Part shown: positions 51,206 to 61,183 of the stretch, piece after piece | Numbering within the stretch: position 1 is the first letter of the stretch | Layout of the letters: each line of letters starts with the position of its first letter | Origin: Sphingomonadales bacterium | GTDB lineage: Bacteria > Pseudomonadota > Alphaproteobacteria > Sphingomonadales > Sphingomonadaceae | DNA: 64,000 nucleotides | Direction: 5' to 3' | Assembly (NCBI GenBank): GCA_027486415.1 | Contig: JAIXPC010000002.1 | Location: 434,001-498,000, forward strand | The notes under the pieces: generated by a model | What the model was told of the DNA's origin: nothing | Seen by the model: only the letters and a program-made list of their open reading frames with translations | Database searches by the model: none | Translations under genes and position numbers: made by a program

Positions 51206-52630
51206 ATGGGCGCAACAAAATTGCTGAAATTCATCGAGCGGGAGCAGGCCTATCCGGCCAAGCGCACCGCTGACGAGCGCGCCCATGATTTTCTGGAGAT
51301 CAGCCGGCCCTATATCCTGGCCAAGGCCGAGGAGCAGGCGGGGCGGTGCAGCCAGTGCGGTGTGCCGTTCTGCCAAGTGCATTGCCCGCTGCAGAACAAC
51401 ATCCCCGACTGGCTGAAGCTGACGGCGGAAGGCCGGCTGCAGGAAGCCTATGAGGTGTCGGCGGCCACCAACGCCATGCCGGAAATCTGTGGCCGCATCT
51501 GCCCGCAGGACCGGTTGTGCGAAGGCAATTGCGTGATCGAGGCCGGCTTTGGCAGCGTCACCATCGGTTCGGTGGAAAAATTTCTGACCGATAATGCCTG
51601 GGACCAGGGCTGGGTGAAGCCGCTGACGCCGGTTGCCGACCGTTCGGGGCAGAGCGTCGCAATCATCGGTGCCGGCCCGGCTGGCCTGACCGCGGCCGAG
51701 GCGCTGCGGGTGAAGGGCTATGACGTGCATGTTTATGACCGGCATGATCGCGCCGGCGGGCTGCTGACCTATGGCATTCCCGGTTTCAAGCTGGAAAAGC
51801 CGGTGGTGATGCGCCGGGTCGAGCGGCTGGCGGCGGGCGGCGTGCAGTTCCACGCGAATTTCGCCGTGGGCCGCGATGCGTCGCTGGCCGACCTGCGCGA
51901 GCGCCATGATGCCGTGCTGGTGGCGACCGGCGTCTACAAGGCGCGCGGCGTCGACGTGCCGGGCGCCGATGGCCCCACCACGATGGAGGCGCTGGATTAT
52001 CTGATCGCGTCGAACAAGGCCGGCTTTGGCGATGTCGTGCCCGATGCGGCGCGCTTTGATGCCGCCGGCAAGCATGTCGTGGTGATCGGCGGCGGCGATA
52101 CCGCGATGGATTGCGTCCGCACCGCGATCCGGCAGGGCGCGGCCAGCGTGAAGTGCCTGTATCGCCGCGACCGGGAGAATATGCCCGGTTCGGTGCGCGA
52201 GGTTGCCCATGCCGAGGAAGAAGGCGTGGAATTCGTTTGGCTGGCCGCTCCGGCCGAAATCACGCCGGCCGGCGTTGTCGCGCAGGCGATGCGGCTGGGC
52301 CAGCCCGGCCCGGATGGCCGCCGCGCGCCGGAACCGGATGCCGACAATCGCTTCACGGCACCGGCCGACCTGGTGATCAAGGCGCTGGGCTTTGACGCGG
52401 AAGATCTGCCGACGCTGTTTGGCGCGCCGGAACTGCCGGTGACGCGCTGGGGCACGGTGCGCGTCGATCACAAGACGATGATGACCGGCATGGACGGCGT
52501 GTTTGCCGCCGGCGACATCGTGCGCGGCGCATCCCTTGTGGTGTGGGCGGTGCGCGACGGGCGTGACGTGGCGGCACAGATGCACCAGTATCTGCGCGTC
52601 CGCGCTGGTGCGGCGGCGCAGGCGGCCTGA
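51206..52630 (+). CDS. gltD: Glutamate synthase [NADPH] small subunit GltD
   Basis: 474 residues. N-terminal iron-sulfur region with CSQCGVPFCQVHCPLQNN and CGRICPQDRLCEGNC; FAD/NADPH domains with IIGAGPAGLTAAEALRVKGY and GKHVVVIGGGDTAMDC, then GMDGVFAAGDIVRG. It passes electrons from NADPH to GltB in the GOGAT reaction (glutamine + 2-oxoglutarate to 2 glutamate). The ATG at 51206 was chosen because the domain begins there. It precedes a DUF2059 gene and gltB on the same strand. Confidence 0.96.
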   Translation: MGATKLLKFIEREQAYPAKRTADERAHDFLEISRPYILAKAEEQAGRCSQCGVPFCQVHCPLQNNIPDWLKLTAEGRLQEAYEVSAATNAMPEICGRICPQDRLCEGNCVIEAGFGSVTIGSVEKFLTDNAWDQGWVKPLTPVADRSGQSVAIIGAGPAGLTAAEALRVKGYDVHVYDRHDRAGGLLTYGIPGFKLEKPVVMRRVERLAAGGVQFHANFAVGRDASLADLRERHDAVLVATGVYKARGVDVPGADGPTTMEALDYLIASNKAGFGDVVPDAARFDAAGKHVVVIGGGDTAMDCVRTAIRQGAASVKCLYRRDRENMPGSVREVAHAEEEGVEFVWLAAPAEITPAGVVAQAMRLGQPGPDGRRAPEPDADNRFTAPADLVIKALGFDAEDLPTLFGAPELPVTRWGTVRVDHKTMMTGMDGVFAAGDIVRGASLVVWAVRDGRDVAAQMHQYLRVRAGAAAQAA

Positions 52631-52662
52631 TGCTGCCGGCCCGATCATCCAAGGAATTGCCC

Positions 52663-53271
52663 ATGAAGACCATCATTGCCGCCGCCGCTGCGCTCACGCT
52701 CGCCGCCACGGCTCCAACCATTGCCCACGCCCAGGCCGCGCGCCCGGCGGCAGCGCGCGCGCCCGATGCCGCCACCATGCAGGCTGCCGCCGGCGTGGTG
52801 GCACAGCTGGGGATCAAAGGCCGTTTGCAGCAGCAGATGGCCGGCAACGTGGCGCAGATGAAATCGGGCGCCGTCATCCGGGCGATGCTGGCGCAGCAGC
52901 CGGGCTTCATCCCCGCCTATCAGGCCAACAAGGCCAAGTTTGATCCGGTGTTGGCCAAGGCTGGCGCTATCCAGGCCGAAATCGCGCAGGGCGTGATCAA
53001 TCAGAACCTGGATGCCGTGGTGGCCGCTGCCACGCGTGCCTATGCCCAGCAGTTCACCGCTGCCGAACTCAACGCCATGGTCGCCTTTTATCGCACGCCC
53101 GCCGGCCAGGCGATGTTGCGGAAGGAACCGGCGGTGGCGGCCGCCATCTCGAACGCCACTGGCCAGTTGATCGGCGCAAAGATCGATGCCGCCATGCAGG
53201 CCAACAGCAAGCGTTTGGGCGCCGCGCTCGCCCCGCTGAACAGCCAGCCCCAACAGGGACGCAAGCCATGA
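52663..53271 (+). CDS. DUF2059 secreted protein between gltD and gltB
   Basis: 202 residues with a signal peptide (MKTIIAAAAALTLAATAPTIAHA). The DUF2059 core is visible: AELNAMVAFYRTPAGQAMLRKEPAV. Helical, periplasmic, function unknown. AAGGA lies 7 bases before the ATG. The stop overlaps gltB's ATG (ATGA). It is odd to find it inside a glutamate synthase operon. Confidence 0.85.
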   Translation: MKTIIAAAAALTLAATAPTIAHAQAARPAAARAPDAATMQAAAGVVAQLGIKGRLQQQMAGNVAQMKSGAVIRAMLAQQPGFIPAYQANKAKFDPVLAKAGAIQAEIAQGVINQNLDAVVAAATRAYAQQFTAAELNAMVAFYRTPAGQAMLRKEPAVAAAISNATGQLIGAKIDAAMQANSKRLGAALAPLNSQPQQGRKP

Positions 53272-56200
53272 CCGATACGCCCGCGCCGTTCACCGCCAGC
53301 CCGCAAGAGCGCGCCCGCCTTGCCGAAATCGGCATGTATCGCCCCGACATGGAGGGCGATGCCTGCGGCGTGGGCCTGGTCGCCGCCACCGATGGCCGTC
53401 CGCAGCGCCGGGTCGTGACGGCGGCGATCGATGCGCTGAAGGCGGTGTGGCACCGCGGTGCCGTTGATGCCGACGGCAAGACCGGTGACGGTGCGGGCAT
53501 CCTGGTCGAAATCCCGGTCGATTTCTTCCACGAGCATATCGAACGCCACGGGCAAAAGCCGGTCGCCGGCCTGCTGGCCGTTGGCCAGGTGTTCCTGCCG
53601 CGCACCGATCTGGCCGCGCAGGAAGCCTGCCGCACCATCGTCGAATCGGAAATCATCGGCTTTGGCTACAAGGTCTATGGCTGGCGGCAGGTGCCGGTGG
53701 ACATCAGCTGCATCGGCGACAAGGCGATGCAGAGCCGGCCGGAGATCGAGCAGATCATGATCGCCGGCCCGATCCCCGATGGCGAGGATGCCAAGGAGCG
53801 GTTTGAAAAAGACCTGTTCCTCGTCCGCCGCCGCATTGAGAAGAAGGTGATCGAGGCCCAGATCCAGGGCTTCTACTTCTGCTCGCTGTCGTGCCGCACC
53901 CTCATCTACAAGGGCCTGTTCCTGGCGGAGTCGCTGAGCGTCTTCTACCCTGACCTCAACGATGAGCGGTTCGTGTCCCGCTTTGCCATCTACCACCAGC
54001 GCTATTCCACCAACACCTTCCCGCAATGGTGGCTGGCACAGCCGTTCCGCTGCCTTGCCCACAATGGCGAGATCAACACGATCCGCGGCAATTCGAACTG
54101 GATGAAGAGCCACGAGATCAAGATGGCCGCCTCCGCCTTCGGCGAGCATTCGGAAGACATCAAGCCGCTGATTCCGGCCGGCGCGTCGGACACGGCGTCG
54201 CTGGATGCGGTGTTCGAAGCCTTTGTCCGCTCCGGCCGCGATGCGCCGACAGCCAAGCTGATGCTGATCCCGCAGGCCTGGCAGAAGGACGACAGCCTCG
54301 ATCCCGCCACGCGCGCCATGTATGCCTTCTTCGCCTCGGTGATGGAGCCGTGGGACGGGCCGGCGGCGCTGGCCATGACCGATGGCCGCTGGGTGGTGGC
54401 CGGCCTTGATCGCAACGCGCTGCGGCCCATGCGCTATTGCCTCACCCGCGATGGCCTGCTGATCACCGGGTCGGAAGCCGGCATGGTGGTGGTGCCGGAA
54501 GGCGACGTGGTGAAGAAGGGCGCGCTGGGCCCCGGCGAGATGATCGCTGTCGATCTCGATGCGGCACCGTCGCGTTTCTATTCCGATGCCGAGATCAAGG
54601 CCAGGGTGGCCGGCGCGCAGGATTATGCCGCGCTGGTCGCCGGCTTCACCAATTTCGAGGATCTGCCCGGCCGCAAGGCGCCGGAACCCGGCCCGGCCTA
54701 TGACCGTGACGCGCTGCGTCGCCGGCAGGTGTCGGCCGGCCAGACGCTGGAGGACATGGAGCTGATCCTCAGCCCCATGGTGGAAGACGCCAAGGAGGCC
54801 GTGGGCAGCATGGGCGATGACGCCCCGCTGGCGGTGATTTCCGACAATCCCCGCAATCTTTCGCACTTCTTCCGGCAGAATTTTTCGCAGGTCACCAACC
54901 CGCCGATCGACAGCTTGCGCGAAACCGGCGTGATGAGCCTGAAGACGCGCTTTTCCAACCTGACCAACATCCTTGACGACGAGGCCACGCAGGCCGGGGT
55001 GATGGTGATGGACAGCCCCGTCCTGTCGAACCGCGACTGGGGTGTGCTGAAAAGCCATTTTGGCCGGCAAGTGGCCGAGATCGATTGCACCTTCGACATC
55101 GCCGGCGGCCCCGCCGCCCTGCGCGCCGCGATCGCGCGGGTGCGGGCCGAGGCCGAAACGGCGGTGCGGCAGGGCAAGACGCAATTGTTCCTCACCGACG
55201 AGCACCAGTCCGCGAGCCGCGCCGGCATCGCCATGATCCTGGCGACGGCGGGCGTGCACACGCACCTCGTTCGCAAGGGACTTCGCACTTATGCCAGCAT
55301 CAACGTGCGGGCGGCCGAAGCACTCGACACCCATTATTTCGCCGTGCTGATCGGCGTGGGCGCCACCACCGTGAACGCCTATCTGGCGCAGGAGGCGATT
55401 GCCGATCGCCATGCCCGCGGCCTGTTCCCCGGCCTCAGCCTCGATGACTGCGTGGCCCGTTACAAGAAGGCTGTCGATGACGGTCTGCTGAAGATCATGG
55501 CCAAGATGGGGATCGCGGTGATCTCCTCCTACCGTGGCGGCTATAATTTCGAGGCGGTGGGCCTGTCGCGCGCGCTGGTCAATGACTTCTTCCCCGGCAT
55601 GCCGGCGAAGATTTCGGGCGAGGGTTTCGATTCGTTGTTCGTCAACGCCCAGATGCGTCACGACAAGGCGTGGGATGAGGACGTGATCGCCCTGCCGGTG
55701 GGCGGCCTCTATCGCTGGCGCGCCAATGGCGAGGCGCACGCCTGGAGCGCGCAGCTCATCCACCTCCTCCAGACGGCGGTCAGCCGCGATTCCTATTCGG
55801 ATTATCAGAAGTTCAGCCGGGGTGTGCAGGCACTGCCGCCGATCAGCTTGCGCGACCTGCTCGATTTCGTGCCGGGCACCAGGCCGGTGCCGATCGAGGC
55901 GGTGGAATCGGTGACCGAAATCCGCAAGCGCTTCGTGACGCCGGGCATGAGCCTGGGCGCATTGTCGCCTGAAGCGCACGAGACGCTGGCCATCGCCATG
56001 AACCGCATCGGCGCCAAGGCGGTTTCGGGCGAGGGCGGGGAGGATCCGATCCGGTTCAAGCCCTACGAAAATGGCGATTACGCCAACAGCGGCATCAAGC
56101 AGGTCGCTTCGGGCCGCTTTGGGGTGACGGCGGAATATCTGAACGCCTGCGAGGAGATCGAGATCAAGGTTGCGCAGGGTGCCAAGCCCGGCGAAGGTGG

Positions 56201-57821
56201 CCAGCTGCCCGGTTTCAAGGTGACGGAACTGATCGCCCGCCTGCGCCATTCGACGCCGGGCGTCACGCTGATCAGCCCGCCGCCGCACCACGACATCTAT
56301 TCGATCGAGGACCTGGCCCAGCTGATCTATGACCTGAAGCAGATCAACACCCGCGCCCGGGTGTGCGTGAAGCTGGTCAGCTCCGCCGGGATCGGCACGG
56401 TCGCGGCCGGCGTCGCCAAGGCCCATGCCGATGCCATCCTGATTTCCGGCAATGTCGGCGGCACCGGCGCATCCCCGCAGACCAGCATCAAATATGCCGG
56501 CACGCCGTGGGAAATGGGCCTGTCCGAAGTCAACCAGGTGCTCACCCTGAACGGCCTTCGCCACCGGGTGAAGCTGCGCGCCGATGGTGGCCTGAAGACG
56601 GGCCGCGACGTGGTGATCGCCGCCATCCTGGGTGCGGAGGAATATGGCATCGGCACCATGAGCCTGGTCGCCATGGGCTGCATCATGGTGCGCCAGTGCC
56701 ATTCCAACACCTGCCCGGTGGGCGTGTGCACGCAGGACGATGCCCTTCGGCAGAAGTTCGTCGGCACGCCGGAAAAGGTCATCAACCTGATGAGCTTTGT
56801 GGCCGAGGAAGTGCGCGAGATCCTCGCCCGGCTGGGCTTCCGCAGCCTTGACGAGGTGATCGGGCGCACGGAACTGCTGCGCCAGGTCAGCCGCGGGGCC
56901 GAGCATCTGGATGATCTCGATCTCAACCCGATCCTCGCCAAGGTTGATGCGCCCGATCACCAGCGCCGCTGGGGCCTGGGCACCAGCCGCAACCCGGTGC
57001 CGGACAGCCTGGATGCCGAGATGATCCGCGAGGCGGGCCACCTGTTTGATCGCGGCGAGAAGATGCAGCTGGCCTATACCGTGCGGAACACCCACCGCGC
57101 CGTCGGCACGCGGCTTTCGGGCGAGATCACCCGCCGGTTCGGCATGACGGCCCTGCAGCCGGGCCATGTCCATGTGCGCCTGCGCGGTTCGGCGGGGCAA
57201 TCGCTGGGCGCGTTCGCCGTGCAGGGGCTGAAGCTGGAAGTGTTCGGCGAGGCCAACGACTATGTCGGCAAGGGGCTTTCGGGCGCGACCATCGTGGTGC
57301 GGCCGATGGTTTCCAGCCCGCTCGCCAGCCAGGACAACGCCATCATCGGCAACACCGTCCTCTATGGCGCGACGGCGGGCAAATTGTTTGCCGCCGGCCG
57401 GGCCGGGGAACGCTTTGCCGTCCGCAACAGCGGTGCGACCGTGGTGGTGGAAGGCTGCGGTGCCAATGGCTGCGAATATATGACCGGGGGTGTCGCGGTG
57501 GTGCTCGGCCCGACGGGGGCAAATTTTGCCGCCGGCATGTCGGGCGGCATGGCCTTCGTGCTGGATCGCGACGGCCAGTTCTCCGCCCGGGTCAACCGCG
57601 AGACGGTGACCGTGCAGCGGCTGGCCAGCGCGCACTGGGAAGGCGTGGTGCACGACCTCATCGCCGAACACGCGCGCGAGACGGGGTCGAAATGGGCCGC
57701 CGGGCTGCTGGCGGAATGGGATCGCACCCGCGAGCAATTGTGGCAGGTCTGCCCCAAGGAAATGCTCACCCGGCTGCCGCATCCGCTCAGCGACCAGTCG
57801 GCCAGCATCGCTGCCGAATAG
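53268..57821 (+). CDS. gltB: Glutamate synthase [NADPH] large subunit GltB
   Basis: 1517 residues, full length. A propeptide of 32 residues precedes the GATase class II nucleophile Cys33 in GDACGVGLVA. The GATase domain (about 33-430), central domain, FMN-binding TIM barrel and C-terminal beta-helix follow. The 3Fe-4S cysteines are in CHSNTCPVGVCTQ. It takes glutamine-derived ammonia through an internal channel to 2-oxoglutarate, with electrons from GltD. Start overlaps the DUF2059 stop by 4 bases. Confidence 0.97.
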   Translation: MTDTPAPFTASPQERARLAEIGMYRPDMEGDACGVGLVAATDGRPQRRVVTAAIDALKAVWHRGAVDADGKTGDGAGILVEIPVDFFHEHIERHGQKPVAGLLAVGQVFLPRTDLAAQEACRTIVESEIIGFGYKVYGWRQVPVDISCIGDKAMQSRPEIEQIMIAGPIPDGEDAKERFEKDLFLVRRRIEKKVIEAQIQGFYFCSLSCRTLIYKGLFLAESLSVFYPDLNDERFVSRFAIYHQRYSTNTFPQWWLAQPFRCLAHNGEINTIRGNSNWMKSHEIKMAASAFGEHSEDIKPLIPAGASDTASLDAVFEAFVRSGRDAPTAKLMLIPQAWQKDDSLDPATRAMYAFFASVMEPWDGPAALAMTDGRWVVAGLDRNALRPMRYCLTRDGLLITGSEAGMVVVPEGDVVKKGALGPGEMIAVDLDAAPSRFYSDAEIKARVAGAQDYAALVAGFTNFEDLPGRKAPEPGPAYDRDALRRRQVSAGQTLEDMELILSPMVEDAKEAVGSMGDDAPLAVISDNPRNLSHFFRQNFSQVTNPPIDSLRETGVMSLKTRFSNLTNILDDEATQAGVMVMDSPVLSNRDWGVLKSHFGRQVAEIDCTFDIAGGPAALRAAIARVRAEAETAVRQGKTQLFLTDEHQSASRAGIAMILATAGVHTHLVRKGLRTYASINVRAAEALDTHYFAVLIGVGATTVNAYLAQEAIADRHARGLFPGLSLDDCVARYKKAVDDGLLKIMAKMGIAVISSYRGGYNFEAVGLSRALVNDFFPGMPAKISGEGFDSLFVNAQMRHDKAWDEDVIALPVGGLYRWRANGEAHAWSAQLIHLLQTAVSRDSYSDYQKFSRGVQALPPISLRDLLDFVPGTRPVPIEAVESVTEIRKRFVTPGMSLGALSPEAHETLAIAMNRIGAKAVSGEGGEDPIRFKPYENGDYANSGIKQVASGRFGVTAEYLNACEEIEIKVAQGAKPGEGGQLPGFKVTELIARLRHSTPGVTLISPPPHHDIYSIEDLAQLIYDLKQINTRARVCVKLVSSAGIGTVAAGVAKAHADAILISGNVGGTGASPQTSIKYAGTPWEMGLSEVNQVLTLNGLRHRVKLRADGGLKTGRDVVIAAILGAEEYGIGTMSLVAMGCIMVRQCHSNTCPVGVCTQDDALRQKFVGTPEKVINLMSFVAEEVREILARLGFRSLDEVIGRTELLRQVSRGAEHLDDLDLNPILAKVDAPDHQRRWGLGTSRNPVPDSLDAEMIREAGHLFDRGEKMQLAYTVRNTHRAVGTRLSGEITRRFGMTALQPGHVHVRLRGSAGQSLGAFAVQGLKLEVFGEANDYVGKGLSGATIVVRPMVSSPLASQDNAIIGNTVLYGATAGKLFAAGRAGERFAVRNSGATVVVEGCGANGCEYMTGGVAVVLGPTGANFAAGMSGGMAFVLDRDGQFSARVNRETVTVQRLASAHWEGVVHDLIAEHARETGSKWAAGLLAEWDRTREQLWQVCPKEMLTRLPHPLSDQSASIAAE

Positions 57822-57885
57822 CGCCATCCTTGAAACCGGGCTTCTCGCTGCTATATTTGCCTATAACAGTTGAAGGAGCCCGGTG

Positions 57886-58242
57886 ATGGCCAAGAGCAAT
57901 GATCCGCTGATCGAAAGCCTGATGCAGATGGCGGTGGCTGCCGCCCCGTTGATCCGCAAGGCGCGCGAAAGCGGGATTTTCCGTGATCGCGACAGCGTGG
58001 TCGATGCCGAAGTGGTGGCGCCCAAGGCCGCCGAACCGCCGCCCGCGCCGCCTGCCCCGGAACCGCCGCCGGCACCGGCAGCGCCGGAAGCGGGTGCGCT
58101 TCAGGACATCATCGTGCGCCAGGCGCTGCGGATCAACGAGCTGGAGGCCGAAATCGCCGCGCTGAAGGCAGCGGCGGTGAAGCCGGCCAAGCCCAAGGTC
58201 AAGATCAAGGTCGCGACCAAGGCCCGGCCGGCAAAGGCCTGA
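57886..58242 (+). CDS. Small Pro/Ala-rich protein with C-terminal coiled coil
   Basis: 118 residues from the ATG at 57886 (AAGGAG 7 bases before). An N-terminal helix, a PAPPAPEPPPAPAAPE linker, then a coiled-coil heptad segment (IVRQALRINELEAEIAALKAAAVK) and a Lys-rich tail. No recognised domain. A TATATTTGCCTATAACAG stretch 16-35 bases upstream could hold a -10 element, so it may have its own promoter after gltB. Confidence 0.7.
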   Translation: MAKSNDPLIESLMQMAVAAAPLIRKARESGIFRDRDSVVDAEVVAPKAAEPPPAPPAPEPPPAPAAPEAGALQDIIVRQALRINELEAEIAALKAAAVKPAKPKVKIKVATKARPAKA

Positions 58243-58539
58243 TCAGCCCTTCTTGAACAGCACCTTGCCGCGCTGTTCGACGAACAGCTTCTCGAAGGTC
58301 GCCGGATCGAAATAGGCTTCCACGCGGCCGGTTTCGGGCATTACGCCGTAGACTTCATAACAGCCGCCATCGACCTTGGCCTTGGTGACGGTCCAGCCCT
58401 GCTTCGTCAGCTCGGCCTTCAGCGCCTCGATCGGCTTCATGTCGGCCGGCTTCACATTGCAGGTCATCTTGCCGGTGGCGAATGCCGGGGCGGCGAGCAT
58501 CGTGGCGGCGGCGGCCACCGTCATCATCATCAAGCGCAT
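58243..58539 (-). CDS. PepSY-domain secreted protein
   Basis: 98 residues with a signal peptide ending AFA, then a PepSY-like fold (MKPIEALKAELTKQGWTVTKAKVDGGCYEVYGVM). Two cysteines in the mature part. Co-transcribed with the ferric-reductase-like membrane protein, whose stop is 2 bases away. PepSY proteins paired with such membrane haem proteins are thought to act in periplasmic redox or metal metabolism. Confidence 0.83.
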   Translation of the reverse strand: MRLMMMTVAAAATMLAAPAFATGKMTCNVKPADMKPIEALKAELTKQGWTVTKAKVDGGCYEVYGVMPETGRVEAYFDPATFEKLFVEQRGKVLFKKG

Positions 58540-58541
58540 GG

Positions 58542-59129
58542 TCAGGCCTTTCTGGTTGGACGTATTGAAATGAAGCGCGGCAGTTGCAGCGCGGCGATGA
58601 GCGCGGTGACTATCAGGGCGAGTGTGAACCCGTCATGCACCACGGCCATGTGGACAAGGGCCAGCGCGGCGGCCGGCCAGGCGAGACGCTGCAGCCGCTT
58701 CCAGGCGGCCCGCAGGCGGCGCATGGCGGCGTCGGTGCTGGTCAACGCCGGTGGCAGCATCAGCGCCAGCGCCGCCCAGCCGGTGAGGATGCCGGGCGCG
58801 AAGGCTTCATCCCGGATCAGCGCCCATTCACCGCCGGGTTCGGAAAAGGCCCGCATGGCAAGGACATAGAGCCAGAGATGGACAAGGCTGCCGCCAAAGG
58901 CTGCCAAACCCACCGCACGCCGCAGCCACAGCGCACGTTGCACGGATCGCGACAGCCGCGCCAGCGGGGTCATGACCACGGCGATTGCCAGCCAGGCCAT
59001 CGCCCAGTTGCCGCTGTCGGCCACCAGCGCATCGATGTCGGCATCGGGCGCTGATGCCTGCGGCCACAGCCACAGGATCGGCGCCATCAGCACCGCCCAC
59101 AGGGCCCACAAGGCAACACGCCGATCCAC
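58542..59129 (-). CDS. Ferric-reductase-like transmembrane haem protein (MsrQ/YedZ type)
   Basis: 195 residues, five or six membrane helices. Histidines in GSLVHLWLYV and in ALVHMAVVHDG are candidates for haem ligation, as in the FRD family. It is transcribed before the PepSY gene. It lacks a neighbouring msrP, so methionine-sulfoxide repair is only a guess. Confidence 0.75.
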   Translation of the reverse strand: MDRRVALWALWAVLMAPILWLWPQASAPDADIDALVADSGNWAMAWLAIAVVMTPLARLSRSVQRALWLRRAVGLAAFGGSLVHLWLYVLAMRAFSEPGGEWALIRDEAFAPGILTGWAALALMLPPALTSTDAAMRRLRAAWKRLQRLAWPAAALALVHMAVVHDGFTLALIVTALIAALQLPRFISIRPTRKA

Positions 59130-59225
59130 CTGTCTGTGCTAGACTTGTTGCGAGTGATTTGCAACAAGGCAGAGCATGGCGCGCCGGCCTTCCCAACCGG
59201 CCAAACTTGGCTATGAACGCAATTG

Positions 59226-59891
59226 ATGTGGCGTCTCCATCATTTCACGCTCTGCCCGTTCAGCCGCAAGGTGCGTTTTGCGCTGGCGGTGAAGGGCGTC
59301 ACCCACGAACTCGTGCTGGAACGGCCGTGGGAAAAGCGCGGCGTGTTCACGGCGTTGAACCCGGCGGGGCAGACGCCGGTGATGCAGCACGGCACCAGCG
59401 TGCTGGCCGATTCGGTCGCCATCGTCGAACATTTCGAAGAGACGGTGGAGCGCACGCCGCTGCTGGGCACCACGCCCGAAGCCCGTGCCGAAACCCGGCG
59501 GCTGGTGGCCTGGTTTGATCAGAAATTCTATTCCGAAGTGGGCGCGCCGCTGCTGGGCGAACGCATGTACAAACGCGCCGTCGTGCGCGGCGCTCCTGAT
59601 GGCGGCGTGATCCGCGCCGCCAGCCGCATGGCCGACATGCACCTGGATTACATCGATTTCCTGCTGGAACGCCGGGCCTGGCTGGGCGGCGGCCAGTTCG
59701 GCATGGCCGATATCGCGGCGGCCGCGCATCTATCGGTGGCGGATTACCTCGCCGGGCTGGAATGGGACGGCCATGAACCGGCCCGCACCTGGTATTCGGC
59801 AATCAAGTCGCGCCCCACGTTCCGCCCGCTGCTGGCCGAACGGCTGGAAGGCCTGCCGCCGCCGCCGCATTACGACAAGCTCGATTTCTGA
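59226..59891 (+). CDS. Glutathione S-transferase-like protein
   Basis: 221 residues. A thioredoxin-fold N-terminal domain with LHHFTLCPFSRKVRFAL (a CPFS motif in the GSH site), and a helical C-terminal domain with LGGGQFGMADIAAAAHLSV (N-capping motif). Probably soluble. It starts at the ATG at 59226. A TTG at 59223 also lies in frame. Divergent from the ferric-reductase-like gene. Confidence 0.86.
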   Translation: MWRLHHFTLCPFSRKVRFALAVKGVTHELVLERPWEKRGVFTALNPAGQTPVMQHGTSVLADSVAIVEHFEETVERTPLLGTTPEARAETRRLVAWFDQKFYSEVGAPLLGERMYKRAVVRGAPDGGVIRAASRMADMHLDYIDFLLERRAWLGGGQFGMADIAAAAHLSVADYLAGLEWDGHEPARTWYSAIKSRPTFRPLLAERLEGLPPPPHYDKLDF

Positions 59892-59941
59892 CGGATGCCG
59901 CCGGTTGACGTTGCCGGCGGGCCGGGCCAAGCCTGACCAAA

Positions 59942-61183
59942 ATGCCCTTGGGGAGAGGCGCGTTGCACGATGATGCCCAGGCCGGCGCGCGCCGGCTGCT
60001 GATCACGCTGCTGTTTGTCGGCACGGCGCTGAACTATGTCGATCGGCAGGTGCTGGCGCTTTTGAAGCCCACGCTGGAAGCCGAATTCGGCTGGACCGAT
60101 CAGGAATTTGCCCATCTTGGCAGCGTGTTCCAGCTGTCGGCGGCCTTCGCCTTGCTGGCGGTGGGCTGGTTCGTCGATCGCTTTGGCGTGCGCCTGGCCT
60201 ATGGCATTGCCGTCGCTGTCTGGAGCGCGGCCGGTATGGCCCACGCTGCCGCTGCCAGCGTCAGCCAGTTCGTCGTCGCCAGATCCGTGCTGGCAGTGGC
60301 CGAAAGCGTCAACACGCCCGCGGCGGTGAAGGCGGCCGCCACTTATCTGCCGCTCACCCAGCGCAGCATGGGGCTGGGGCTGGTCAACACCGCGCCAAAT
60401 ATCGGGGCCATCCTCACCCCGCTGCTGATCCCGCCATTGGCACTGGCATTTGGCTGGAAGGCGGCGTTCATCGTTACTGGCGGGCTGGGCTTTGTGTGGC
60501 TGGCGTTCTGGGTGTTCGGCACGAAACAGCTGCAGCCGGTAAACGTTGCGAAGAATGCCGCGCTGGACGGCAAATGGGCCGACCTGCTGCGGGATCGGCG
60601 GACGTGGACGGTGGTGGGTGCCAAGGCGCTCACCGACTGCGTCTGGTGGTTCGTGCTGTTCTGGTCGACCGACTTCCTGGTGAAGACCTTTGGTCTCAGC
60701 CAGGCCGAAGTCGGCGTGCCCAACGCCATCATCTTCGTCGGTGCGGCGCTGGGTGCGTTCAGCTGCGGTTTCCTGTTTCCGGCGCTGTTGAAACGCGGCT
60801 GGACGGTCAACCGCGCGCGCAAGACCAGCATGTTCCTCTATGCCATCCTGATCCTGCCGATCCCGCTGGCGCTGCAGGCCCCCGGCCCCATTGCGGCGGC
60901 GCTGATCATCGGGCTGGCGCTGTTCGCCCACCAGGGCTTTTCCACCAACATCTTCGGCCTTGCCGCCGATACCGTGCCGACATCGCGCGTGGCCGGCGCG
61001 ATGGCGCTGGGCGGCGTGGCCGGCAACCTGACCGGCACCGGCATCATCGAACTGACCGGCTGGTGCCTGACCAACGGCGTCGGTTACTGGCCGATGTTCG
61101 CGATTGCAGCCGGGGCCTATCTGATGGCGTTGGCGTTCATCCACCTGATGCAACCCGATATCCGGGCGATCGACGAGGGCTAG
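59942..61183 (+). CDS. MFS transporter (anion:cation symporter branch)
   Basis: 413 residues with 12 predicted helices. LNYVDRQVLALLKPTLEAEFG after helix 1 and the RFGVRL-type loop 2-3 match the hexuronate/organic-anion ACS branch. Substrate unknown; its neighbours give no hint. The ATG at 59942 lacks a Shine-Dalgarno. A TTG at 59963 with GGAGAGG upstream may be the true start, giving 406 residues. Stop overlaps the convergent cobB stop. Confidence 0.85.
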   Translation: MPLGRGALHDDAQAGARRLLITLLFVGTALNYVDRQVLALLKPTLEAEFGWTDQEFAHLGSVFQLSAAFALLAVGWFVDRFGVRLAYGIAVAVWSAAGMAHAAAASVSQFVVARSVLAVAESVNTPAAVKAAATYLPLTQRSMGLGLVNTAPNIGAILTPLLIPPLALAFGWKAAFIVTGGLGFVWLAFWVFGTKQLQPVNVAKNAALDGKWADLLRDRRTWTVVGAKALTDCVWWFVLFWSTDFLVKTFGLSQAEVGVPNAIIFVGAALGAFSCGFLFPALLKRGWTVNRARKTSMFLYAILILPIPLALQAPGPIAAALIIGLALFAHQGFSTNIFGLAADTVPTSRVAGAMALGGVAGNLTGTGIIELTGWCLTNGVGYWPMFAIAAGAYLMALAFIHLMQPDIRAIDEG

